From the NCBI GenBank assembly GCA_025458585.1, contig JALOSD010000112.1, positions 1 to 5,716 on the forward strand: a DNA stretch of 5,716 bases, given 5' to 3'. Positions 1-5,363 of the stretch are shown one piece after another. Below the pieces are notes generated by a model. That model saw only the letters and a list, made by a program, of their open reading frames with translations. It made no database searches and was not told the origin of the DNA. This stretch comes from Burkholderiaceae bacterium (GTDB lineage: Bacteria; Pseudomonadota; Gammaproteobacteria; Burkholderiales; Burkholderiaceae_C). The position numbers and the translations under genes were made by a program. Numbering within the stretch: the stretch's first letter is position 1; each line of letters opens with the position of its first letter.

Positions 1-1008
1 GTCGTCGAGCTCAAGCAGCCGGTGCGGCTGCAGCAGTTCACGCTCGAGCCGGTGGCCGCGTACCGGCACCGCCTCGTGTTCGACCTCCATCCGGTCGTCG
101 AGCCCGACCCGCTGCTCGCGCTGATCCGCGACAAGGAACGCGCCGAGCGCGAAGCGAGCCAGAGCGTGCGCGATGCGCTCGGCGAGTTCATCGACCGTCT
201 CGACCGCCCGCCCGAACCCGCCCGGCGTGCTGAGGCGCCCGTGCAGACGCCGGCGCCCTCGCGGCCGCCGAGCCGTTCGCTGCAGCAGCGCATCGACCGC
301 CTGATCGTCGTCGCGATCGACCCCGGCCACGGCGGCGAGGACCCGGGCGCGATCGGCCCCACCGGCCTGCGCGAGAAGGACGTCGTGCTCGCGGTCGCGC
401 TGCAGCTGCGCGACCGCCTGAACCGCGAGCGCGGCATGCGCGCGATGCTCACGCGCGATGCCGACTACTTCGTGCCGCTGCACGAGCGCGTGCGCAAGGC
501 GCGCCGCGTGCAGGCTGACCTGTTCGTCTCGATCCACGCCGACGCCTTCATGCGCCGCGAGGCGCGCGGCGCGAGCGTCTACGCGCTGAGCACGAGCGGC
601 GCGAGCAGCGCCGCGGCGCGCTGGATGGCGCAGCGCGAGAACGCCGCCGACCTCGTCGGCGGCATGCCGGCGGCCGCCAACGGCGACGCGCACCTCATGC
701 GCGCGATGCTCGACATGAGCACGACGGCGCAGATCAAGGACAGCCTGAAGATCGGCCACGAGGTGCTGGGCCAGATCGGACGCGTCGGCAACCTGCACAA
801 GCGGCAGGTCGAGCAGGCCGGCTTCGCGGTGCTGAAGGCGCCCGACATCCCGAGCATCCTCGTCGAGACGGCGTTCATCTCGAACCCCGACGAGGAGCAG
901 AAGCTGCGCGACCCGCGCTTCAGGCGCGAGCTCGTCGAGGCGCTGGCCACCGGGATCCAGCGCTACTTCGCGAAGAATCCGCCGCTGGCGCGCAACCGCA
1001 GCCTCTGA
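1..1008 (+). CDS. amiC: N-acetylmuramoyl-L-alanine amidase AmiC (3' part, truncated by window edge)
   Basis: Zinc-dependent periplasmic amidase that cleaves the bond between N-acetylmuramic acid and the L-Ala of the stem peptide, splitting septal peptidoglycan during cell separation. The frame is open from base 1 and gives 335 residues before TGA, so the start and any export signal lie outside; the GTG at 22 is internal. Window residues 1 to about 42 look like the end of an AMIN (septal targeting) domain, followed by a charged Pro/Arg linker to about 97. The Amidase_3 domain then shows the expected metal and catalytic residues: H110 in DPGHGGEDPGA, E125 in LREKDV, H179 in SIHADA and E289 in VETAFISNPDEE. 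The segment between H179 and E289 contains the insertion (NAADLVGG, DSLKIGHEVLG) that in E. coli AmiC carries the autoinhibitory helix released by NlpD-type activators. Similarity to E. coli AmiC is strong from memory, notably around QVEQAGFAVLKAPDIPSI. The gene ends 17 nt from the convergent dedA. Confidence 0.93.
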   Translation, partial: VVELKQPVRLQQFTLEPVAAYRHRLVFDLHPVVEPDPLLALIRDKERAEREASQSVRDALGEFIDRLDRPPEPARRAEAPVQTPAPSRPPSRSLQQRIDRLIVVAIDPGHGGEDPGAIGPTGLREKDVVLAVALQLRDRLNRERGMRAMLTRDADYFVPLHERVRKARRVQADLFVSIHADAFMRREARGASVYALSTSGASSAAARWMAQRENAADLVGGMPAAANGDAHLMRAMLDMSTTAQIKDSLKIGHEVLGQIGRVGNLHKRQVEQAGFAVLKAPDIPSILVETAFISNPDEEQKLRDPRFRRELVEALATGIQRYFAKNPPLARNRSL

Positions 1009-1025
1009 CACGCCGGGGCACGACC

Positions 1026-1694
1026 TCAGCGCGCCGCCGCGCCGGCGTTGACCGCGCGCTCGACGCGCCTGGCCTTCCAGCCGCCGTAGATCGCGATCAG
1101 ACCGGGCACGAGGATCAGCGCCCAGATGATCTTGCTCAGGTGCTGCTGCACGAACGGCAGGTTGCCGAACAGGTAGCCCGCCGTCGTCAGGCCGACGACC
1201 CAGAGCAGCGCGCCGACGACGTTGTAGGCGCTGAACTTGCCGCGGCTCATCGCCGCGACGCCGGCCACGAACGGCGCGAAGGTGCGGATGAACGGCATGA
1301 AGCGCGCCAGCACGATCGTGATGCCGCCGTACTTCTCGTAGAACCCGTGCGCCTGCTCGAACGCGCGCTTGTTGAACCAGCGCGACTGCTCCCACTGCCA
1401 GACCTTCGGGCCGACGACGCGGCCGACGCTGTAGTTGACCTGGTCGCCGAGCACCGCGGCCGTCACCAGCAGCGCCATCGACAGCGGCAGGTTCATCGTG
1501 CCGACGCCGCACAGCGCGCCGACGACGAACAGCAGGGAGTCGCCGGGCAGGAACGGCATCACGACGACGCCGGTCTCGACGAACACGATCGCGAACAGCA
1601 ACGCGTAGACCCACGTGCCGTAGGCCTGCACGAACTCGAGCAGATGCTGGTCGACGTGCAGGATGAAGTCGGCCAGGAAGGCGACGAGGTCCAT
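1026..1694 (-). CDS. dedA: DedA family membrane protein
   Basis: A 222-residue inner-membrane protein of the DedA superfamily (SNARE_assoc/VTT domain). Family members support envelope integrity, and several have been shown to return undecaprenyl phosphate across the membrane; the substrate here is inferred. Visible family signatures are E40 in VFVETG, PGDS at 50-53, GDQVNYSVGR at 83-92, and the re-entrant loop motif with R131, P134, R137, P141 and G145 (ARFMPFIRTFAPFVAG). Hydrophobic segments lie near residues 28-48, 53-82, 123-147 and 157-201, and the C-terminus is basic. Length and sequence closely match E. coli DedA from memory (MDL start, FLPGDSLLFV, ILARF-P-RTFAPFVAG, NVIGALLWV), so this is nearer to DedA proper than to YqjA/YghB. 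The ATG at 1694 is preferred because it aligns with the family N-terminus. No Shine-Dalgarno precedes it, and a GATAAT hexamer sits 8 nt upstream. It is convergent with amiC and divergent from mutL. Confidence 0.9.
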   Translation of the reverse strand: MDLVAFLADFILHVDQHLLEFVQAYGTWVYALLFAIVFVETGVVVMPFLPGDSLLFVVGALCGVGTMNLPLSMALLVTAAVLGDQVNYSVGRVVGPKVWQWEQSRWFNKRAFEQAHGFYEKYGGITIVLARFMPFIRTFAPFVAGVAAMSRGKFSAYNVVGALLWVVGLTTAGYLFGNLPFVQQHLSKIIWALILVPGLIAIYGGWKARRVERAVNAGAAAR

Positions 1695-1702
1695 ACGCGT
1701 TC

Positions 1703-1708
1703 ATTATC
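1703..1708 (-). promoter_or_regulatory. Candidate -10 element for dedA
   Basis: The minus strand reads GATAAT (5 of 6 matches to TATAAT) in one of the few AT-rich spots of the intergenic region. Only 8 nt separate it from the dedA ATG, so transcription would begin at or within a few bases of the start codon, giving a leaderless or near-leaderless mRNA. This fits the absence of a Shine-Dalgarno sequence. No convincing -35 hexamer lies 16-18 nt upstream. Confidence 0.5.
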
Positions 1709-1733
1709 CGCCGCGACGGCCCGCAGGCCGCTT

Positions 1734-1743
1734 CGGTCGACCG
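1734..1743. promoter_or_regulatory. 10-bp perfect palindrome midway between divergent -10 elements; possible operator
   Basis: CGGTCGACCG is its own reverse complement. Its centre (1738.5) coincides with the midpoint between the dedA -10 (upstream end 1708) and the mutL -10 (upstream end 1769), leaving 25 nt between the palindrome and each hexamer. The placement suits a dimeric regulator serving both promoters, but GC-rich DNA yields short palindromes by chance, so the regulatory role is inference. Confidence 0.3.
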
Positions 1744-1768
1744 GGTCGGGCCGGCGGCATGCCCCACC

Positions 1769-1774
1769 TAGAAT
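1769..1774 (+). promoter_or_regulatory. Candidate -10 element for mutL
   Basis: TAGAAT matches TATAAT at 5 of 6 positions and lies 9 nt before the mutL ATG. The expected transcription start falls about 0-3 nt before the start codon, so the mRNA would be leaderless or nearly so; the bases between (CCCCGCCGG) contain no Shine-Dalgarno sequence. No clear -35 hexamer is seen at normal spacing. Confidence 0.5.
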
Positions 1775-1783
1775 CCCCGCCGG

Positions 1784-3673
1784 ATGAATGCCCCGCTGCC
1801 TGCTCGCCGTCCGATCCGCGAGCTGCCTGACGAACTGGTCAGCCAGATCGCCGCCGGCGAGGTCGTCGAGCGGCCGGCGTCGGTCGTGCGCGAGCTGGTC
1901 GACAACGCGCTCGACGCCGGCGCGCGTACGGTCACGGTGCGCCTCGCCGCCGGCGGCGTGCGCTCGATCGTCGTCGAGGACGACGGCGCCGGCATCCCCG
2001 CCGCCGAGCTGCCGCTGGCGGTGCGCCGCCACGCGACGAGCAAGATCGCGAACCTGCACGAGCTCGAACGCGTCGCGACGATGGGCTTTCGCGGCGAGGC
2101 CCTGGCCGCGATCGCGTCGATCGCCGAGCTGGCGATCACGAGCCGCGACGCCCAGGCGCCGCACGCGCACCGCCTCGACGCGCGCAGCGGCGAACTGCAG
2201 CCGGCCGCGCGTGCGGTGGGCACCACCGTCGAGGTGCGCGAGCTGTTTTTCGCGACGCCGGCGCGGCGCAAGTTCCTGAAGACCGACGCGACCGAGCTCG
2301 CGCACGCGCTCGACGCCGTGCGCCGGCACGCGCTCGCGCGGCCCGACGTCGCGTTCGCCGTCTGGCACGAAGGGCGCCTCGTCGCGCAATGGCGAGGCGC
2401 GTCGGCCGAGACCCGGCTCGCCGACGTGCTCGGCGCCGAATTCGTCGCCGCGAGCCGGTCGCTCGACGCGCGCGTCGGGCCGTTGCACGTCGCCGGGCGC
2501 GTCGGGCTGCCCGAAGCCGCACGCAGCCGCGCCGACCAGCAGTACCTCTACGTCAACGGTCGCTACGTGCGCGACCGCCTGGTGGCGCACGCGCTGCGCT
2601 CGGCCTACGACGACCAGCTGCACGGCAGCCGCCAGCCCGCCTACACGCTGTTCGTCGCCATCGCGCCCGAGCTCGTCGACGTCAACGTGCACCCGACGAA
2701 GATCGAGGTGCGCTTCCGCGACGGCCGCGCGGTGCACCAGGCCGTGCGGCAGGCGGTCGAGGACGCGCTCGCGCCGAGCCGCGCGCTCGCGGCGGCCGAG
2801 GCGACGGCAGGCCTCGACACGACGCCTGCGGCCTCGGCGACGCCGGCCGCGAGCCTGTCGACGCCTCGACAAGCCTGGCTCGGCTGGGTCGAACCGACGC
2901 CGCTGCGCGCGCAGGAGCCTGCCGCGCGCCCGTGGGCGGCGCCACCGTCGCCCATCGTGGGCGGCCTCGACGCGTGGGCCGCGCTGCGCGGCGCGCCGCC
3001 CGCGGCCGACGCGCTCGCGCACGAGCGCCGCGCGCAGCCGGCCGACGGCCAGGCGCGCGACGATCGCGACGCCGGCGCCTGGCCGCTCGGCCGCGCGATC
3101 GCGCAGGTCGGCGGCGCCTACGTGCTGGCCGAGAACGCGCACGGGCTCGTGATCGTCGACATGCACGCCGCGCACGAGCGCATCGTCTACGAGCGGCTGA
3201 AGGCCACCGCGGCGGCCGGGGGCCCCGACGCGCCGCTGCCGGCGCAGCCGCTGCTGATCCCGGTGACCTTCGCCGCCACGGCGGCCGAGGTTGCCGCCGC
3301 CGAGGCCGAGCGCGCGCACCTGCTCGCGCTCGGCCTCGACGTCGCGCCGCTCGGCCCGACGACGCTCGCGGTGCGCAGCCGCCCTGCCGCGCTGCCCGAC
3401 GCCGACGTGGCCGAGCTGACGCGCTCGGTGCTCGCCGACCTCGCGCAGGTGGGCGCGAGCCGCGTCGTGCAGCGCGCGCGCGACGACCTGCTCGCGACGA
3501 TGGCCTGCCACGGCGCCGTGCGCGCGAACCGGCGCCTGACGCTCGACGAGATGAACGCACTGCTGCGCGACATGGAAGCGACCGAGCGCGCCGACCAGTG
3601 CAACCACGGCCGCCCCACCTGGCGTCAGCTGTCGATGAAGGAGCTCGACGCGCTGTTCCTGCGCGGCCGCTGA
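1784..3673 (+). CDS. mutL: DNA mismatch repair protein MutL (endonuclease-type)
   Basis: A 629-residue cytoplasmic mismatch-repair protein that couples MutS mismatch recognition to strand incision and excision. The N-terminal GHKL ATPase domain (about 8-340) shows E37 and N41 in ELVDNALDAGA, VEDDGAGI at 64-71, RHATSKI at 82-88, GFRGEAL at 101-107 and K306 in VHPTKIEVRF. An Ala/Pro-rich linker (about 340-435) leads to the dimerisation domain. There, D459, H461, E465 and E470 form the metal-binding endonuclease motif D-M-HA-x2-E-x4-E, where many MutL proteins have Q instead of M. QPLLIP at 488-493 matches the beta-clamp binding motif, and AC(575)HGAVRA with C(606)NHGRP supply further metal-site motifs. 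It is therefore predicted to nick DNA itself, unlike E. coli MutL, which relies on MutH. The start aligns with the family N-terminus (RPIRELP); the ATG at 1788 is out of frame. The linker contains a REP-like palindrome. miaA, a common downstream neighbour in Burkholderiales, is not next. Confidence 0.97.
   Translation: MNAPLPARRPIRELPDELVSQIAAGEVVERPASVVRELVDNALDAGARTVTVRLAAGGVRSIVVEDDGAGIPAAELPLAVRRHATSKIANLHELERVATMGFRGEALAAIASIAELAITSRDAQAPHAHRLDARSGELQPAARAVGTTVEVRELFFATPARRKFLKTDATELAHALDAVRRHALARPDVAFAVWHEGRLVAQWRGASAETRLADVLGAEFVAASRSLDARVGPLHVAGRVGLPEAARSRADQQYLYVNGRYVRDRLVAHALRSAYDDQLHGSRQPAYTLFVAIAPELVDVNVHPTKIEVRFRDGRAVHQAVRQAVEDALAPSRALAAAEATAGLDTTPAASATPAASLSTPRQAWLGWVEPTPLRAQEPAARPWAAPPSPIVGGLDAWAALRGAPPAADALAHERRAQPADGQARDDRDAGAWPLGRAIAQVGGAYVLAENAHGLVIVDMHAAHERIVYERLKATAAAGGPDAPLPAQPLLIPVTFAATAAEVAAAEAERAHLLALGLDVAPLGPTTLAVRSRPAALPDADVAELTRSVLADLAQVGASRVVQRARDDLLATMACHGAVRANRRLTLDEMNALLRDMEATERADQCNHGRPTWRQLSMKELDALFLRGR
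2851..2881. repeat. REP-like imperfect palindrome inside the mutL linker
   Basis: A perfect 6-bp stem (TGTCGA at 2856-2861, TCGACA at 2866-2871, loop CGCC) is flanked by outer arms GAGCC (2851-2855) and GGCTC (2877-2881), with a 5-nt bulge on the 3' side. The half-sites GAGCCTGTCGA and TCGACAAGCCTG resemble the GCCTGTCGAAG/TTCGACAAGC repetitive palindromes scattered in many GC-rich proteobacterial genomes, from memory. It is read in frame as roughly SLSTPRQAWL (residues 357-366) in the poorly conserved linker, where an insertion would be tolerated. Confidence 0.35.
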
Positions 3674-3749
3674 GGCCTCGCGGCGGCGCCCCCGTCGGTT
3701 ACAGGGGTTCGAGCGTCAGGGGCGCGGGCGCGATGGCCAGGCCGACCGA
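3674..3749. other. Start of the mutL-mepK intergenic region; no clear terminator
   Basis: The 150-nt gap between mutL and mepK holds no supported gene. Just after mutL, GCGCCCC (3686-3692) could pair with GGGGCGC (3719-3725), but the 26-nt loop and the lack of a following T-run make this a poor intrinsic terminator. A candidate mepK promoter occupies the downstream part of the gap. Confidence 0.4.
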
Positions 3750-3779
3750 TCGACCGGGACAAGCCGGGTGCGGGACAAT
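3750..3779 (+). promoter_or_regulatory. Candidate sigma70-type promoter for mepK
   Basis: TCGACC (3750-3755, 4 of 6 matches to TTGACA) and GACAAT (3774-3779, 4 of 6 to TATAAT) are separated by 18 nt, giving a predicted transcription start near 3786 and a leader of about 38 nt. CGGGACAA occurs twice (3755-3762 and 3771-3778), 16 nt apart, the second copy overlapping the -10. The 9-mer TCGACCGGG at 3750 also occurs at 1737 upstream of mutL. Confidence 0.35.
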
Positions 3780-3823
3780 CCGGCACTTCAGATCCACCAC
3801 CGACCGCCGTTGGGATCCCATCG

Positions 3824-4366
3824 ATGCACTTGTCTCGCCGCACCCTGCTCGTCCGCACCGCTGCCGGTGCGCTCGCCACCGCCGCCTGGGCGCGCGCCCA
3901 CGCCACCCCGGCGCCGCTGCCCGACGGCACCCGGCTGAGCCTGATGAACCTGCACACCGGCGAGAAGGCCGAGGTCGTCTGGGTCGACGGCGGCCAGCGC
4001 CTCGGCGACGCCAAGACCGAGCTCGACCGCCTGCTGCGCGACCACCGCAGCGGCGACGTGCACCCGATCGACGCCGGGCTGTTCGAGCAGCTCGTCGCGC
4101 TCAAGGCGCTGCTCGGCACGTCGCAGCCGTTCCACGTGATCTCGGGCTACCGCTCGCCCACGACCAACGCGCGCCTCGCCGAAGCCGGGCGCGGTGTCGC
4201 CCGGCACAGCCTGCACATGGAGGGCCGCGCGATCGACATCCGCGTGCCGGGTGTCGACCTGCGCCACGTGCACCGCGCGGCGCTCACGATGGGCGCGGGC
4301 GGCGTCGGCTACTACGAGCGCTCGCAGTTCGTCCACCTGGACACCGGGCGCGTGCGCCGCTGGTGA
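3824..4366 (+). CDS. mepK: Murein endopeptidase of the MepK/YcbK (DUF882, M15-like) family, Tat-exported
   Basis: A 180-residue periplasmic metallopeptidase. E. coli MepK (YcbK) cleaves meso-DAP to meso-DAP (3-3) and, less well, 4-3 peptidoglycan cross-links, opening the wall for growth; this role is inferred by orthology. The N-terminus SRRTLLVRTAAGAL is a twin-arginine signal, with likely cleavage after AHA (residue 27). The mature domain carries the family signatures NLHTGE, SGYRS at 107-111, the zinc ligands H131 and D138 in SLHMEGRAIDI, and H171 in FVHLDTG near the C-terminus. GGVGYYERS and the terminal RRW also match. These residues sit two positions before their counterparts as I recall them in the 182-residue E. 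coli protein, so the fold appears complete. The ATG at 3824 gives the Tat motif directly at the start; GGGA 8 nt upstream is a modest ribosome binding site. The lipoprotein hydrolase gene follows after 81 nt with no obvious promoter of its own, which suggests co-transcription. Confidence 0.88.
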   Translation: MHLSRRTLLVRTAAGALATAAWARAHATPAPLPDGTRLSLMNLHTGEKAEVVWVDGGQRLGDAKTELDRLLRDHRSGDVHPIDAGLFEQLVALKALLGTSQPFHVISGYRSPTTNARLAEAGRGVARHSLHMEGRAIDIRVPGVDLRHVHRAALTMGAGGVGYYERSQFVHLDTGRVRRW

Positions 4367-4429
4367 CACCGGGCCCGACGCACCGCGCGACGAACGGCCG
4401 CCAGCCGCGTCGCCCCAGCGCGCCCGGTG
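4367..4429. repeat. Long-range inverted repeat in the mepK-hydrolase spacer
   Basis: CACCGGGC (4367-4374), directly after the mepK stop codon, is the exact reverse complement of GCCCGGTG (4422-4429). Nested inside are CGACGC (4376-4381) and GCGTCG (4407-4412). The transcript could fold into an interrupted stem that ends 7 nt before the ribosome binding site of the next gene. There is no T-run, so it is not a standard terminator; it may be mRNA structure or chance in GC-rich sequence. Confidence 0.3.
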
Positions 4430-4436
4430 GCGACCC

Positions 4437-4444
4437 GAGGTGAG
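4437..4444 (+). promoter_or_regulatory. Strong Shine-Dalgarno fixing the hydrolase start at 4448
   Basis: GAGGTGAG is a near-perfect match to the 16S anti-Shine-Dalgarno complement (AGGAGGTGA). The GAGG core ends 7 nt before the ATG at 4448. This favours 4448 over the in-frame GTG at 4427, which lies upstream of the site and would add seven residues ahead of the lipoprotein signal. Confidence 0.75.
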
Positions 4445-4447
4445 TCG

Positions 4448-5314
4448 ATGCGCGCACGCTCGGGTCGACTTCCCTGGCGCGCCGCCGTCTTCTCGGCGCT
4501 GCTCGCGGCCGGCCTGATCGCCGGCTGCGGCACGCTCGACGCGAAGCAGCGCGAGTGGGTGTTCCAGCCGAGCAAGAACACCTGGTGGGGCGGCGCGGTG
4601 GCCGCCGAGGGCATGCACGACGTGTGGATCGACTTCCACTCGCGCGCAGCCGACGCGCCGGTGCGGCTGCACGGCCTGTGGCTGCCGCAGGCCGCGGCCG
4701 ACGCGCCGGTGCTGCTGTACCTGCACGGCGCGCGCTGGGACGTGCGCAGCAGCGCGAACCGGATGCGCCGCATGCACGAGCTCGGCTTCGCGGTCCTCGG
4801 CATCGACTACCGCGGCTTCGGCCAGAGCACCGACATGCTGCCGTCGGAGACGATGGCCTACGAGGACGCACGCGCCGCCTGGGACTGGCTCGCCGTGCGC
4901 CACCCACATGCGAAGCGCTTCGTGTTCGGCCACTCGCTCGGCGGCGCGATCGCGGTGCACCTCGCCGGCGAAGTCGACGACGCGGCGGGCCTGATCGTCG
5001 AGGGCAGCTTCACGTCGATCCCCGACGTCGTGTCGACGTTCAAGTGGGGCTGGCTGCCGGTCGGCCCGCTCGTCACGCAGCGCTTCGACGCCGCGCGGCG
5101 CATCGAGCGCGTGCGCGTGCCGGTGCTCGTCGTGCACGGCGCGGCCGATGCGCTGATCCGCCCCGAGCTCGGGCAGGCGCTGTACGAACGCGCGCCGGCG
5201 CCGAAGCGTTTCGTGCTCGTCGAGGGCGGCACGCACCACAACACGAACGCCGTCGGTCAGCCGCTGTACCGCGAGGCGGTGGCCGAGCTGTTCGGCGTGC
5301 GCGCGTCGCACTGA
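4448..5314 (+). CDS. Alpha/beta hydrolase, predicted lipoprotein
   Basis: A 288-residue serine hydrolase of the alpha/beta fold (Hydrolase_4/S33-like, Bem46/ABHD13-type layout); the substrate is unknown. The N-terminus has two to three Arg, a hydrophobic stretch and the lipobox LIAGC with C27 as the lipidation site, so the enzyme should be anchored to the inner or outer membrane. Core motifs appear in order: YLHGARWDVRSS (oxyanion region), GIDYRGFGQS, nucleophile S163 in FGHSLGG, acid D234 in VVHGAADALI, and the base, probably H263 in EGGTHHN. All triad residues are present, so it is likely active. The position just downstream of mepK, with no promoter-like sequence in the 81-nt gap, suggests one transcript. 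An esterase, lipase-like or peptidase role is possible, but sequence alone does not decide. No gene symbol is assigned because the family is broad. Confidence 0.87.
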   Translation: MRARSGRLPWRAAVFSALLAAGLIAGCGTLDAKQREWVFQPSKNTWWGGAVAAEGMHDVWIDFHSRAADAPVRLHGLWLPQAAADAPVLLYLHGARWDVRSSANRMRRMHELGFAVLGIDYRGFGQSTDMLPSETMAYEDARAAWDWLAVRHPHAKRFVFGHSLGGAIAVHLAGEVDDAAGLIVEGSFTSIPDVVSTFKWGWLPVGPLVTQRFDAARRIERVRVPVLVVHGAADALIRPELGQALYERAPAPKRFVLVEGGTHHNTNAVGQPLYREAVAELFGVRASH

Positions 5315-5323
5315 GCGCGCGGC

Positions 5324-5348
5324 CGCGCGGCGGCCAGGCCGCCCCGCG
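5324..5348 (+). terminator. GC-rich hairpin after the hydrolase gene; possible terminator without T-run
   Basis: CGCG (5324-5327) pairs with CGCG (5345-5348), then, after a C-C mismatch, GGCGG (5329-5333) pairs with CCGCC (5339-5343) around the loop CCAGG. The stem begins 9 nt after the hydrolase stop. No run of T follows, so it is at best a weak or atypical intrinsic terminator, but it marks a likely transcript boundary ahead of the next start. Confidence 0.4.
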
Positions 5349-5351
5349 TGG

Positions 5352-5357
5352 TCCAAT
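5352..5357 (+). promoter_or_regulatory. Weak -10-like element before the right-edge gene
   Basis: TCCAAT (4 of 6 matches to TATAAT) is 6 nt upstream of the ATG at 5364, an arrangement similar to dedA and mutL. It lies between two copies of GGTCC (5350-5354 and 5358-5362). No Shine-Dalgarno sequence or clear -35 hexamer is visible. Confidence 0.3.
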
Positions 5358-5363
5358 GGTCCG

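Noticed and set aside
22..1008. GTG at 22 as the real start of the amidase
   Set aside because: The frame is open from base 1 and the upstream codons (VVELKQP) continue the AMIN domain, so the gene starts outside the window.
1010..1048. Possible bidirectional terminator between amiC and dedA (ACGCCGG with CCGGCGT)
   Set aside because: The 7-bp arms are 25 nt apart, one arm lies within dedA, and there is no T-run on either strand; such pairs are frequent by chance here.
1559..3607. A 682-codon open frame on the minus strand opposite mutL
   Set aside because: Its product is Arg/Ala/Gly/Val-rich low complexity without domains, and mutL on the other strand has every family motif. Long antisense frames are expected in DNA of this GC content.
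4427..4429. GTG as the hydrolase start
   Set aside because: The strong Shine-Dalgarno lies downstream of it at 4437-4444, correctly spaced for the ATG at 4448, which also begins a clean lipoprotein signal.
2389..4443. A 684-codon plus-strand frame overlapping mutL and mepK
   Set aside because: The product is almost entirely Arg/Ala/Pro/Gly and crosses two real genes and their intergenic region; it is a frame-shifted shadow.
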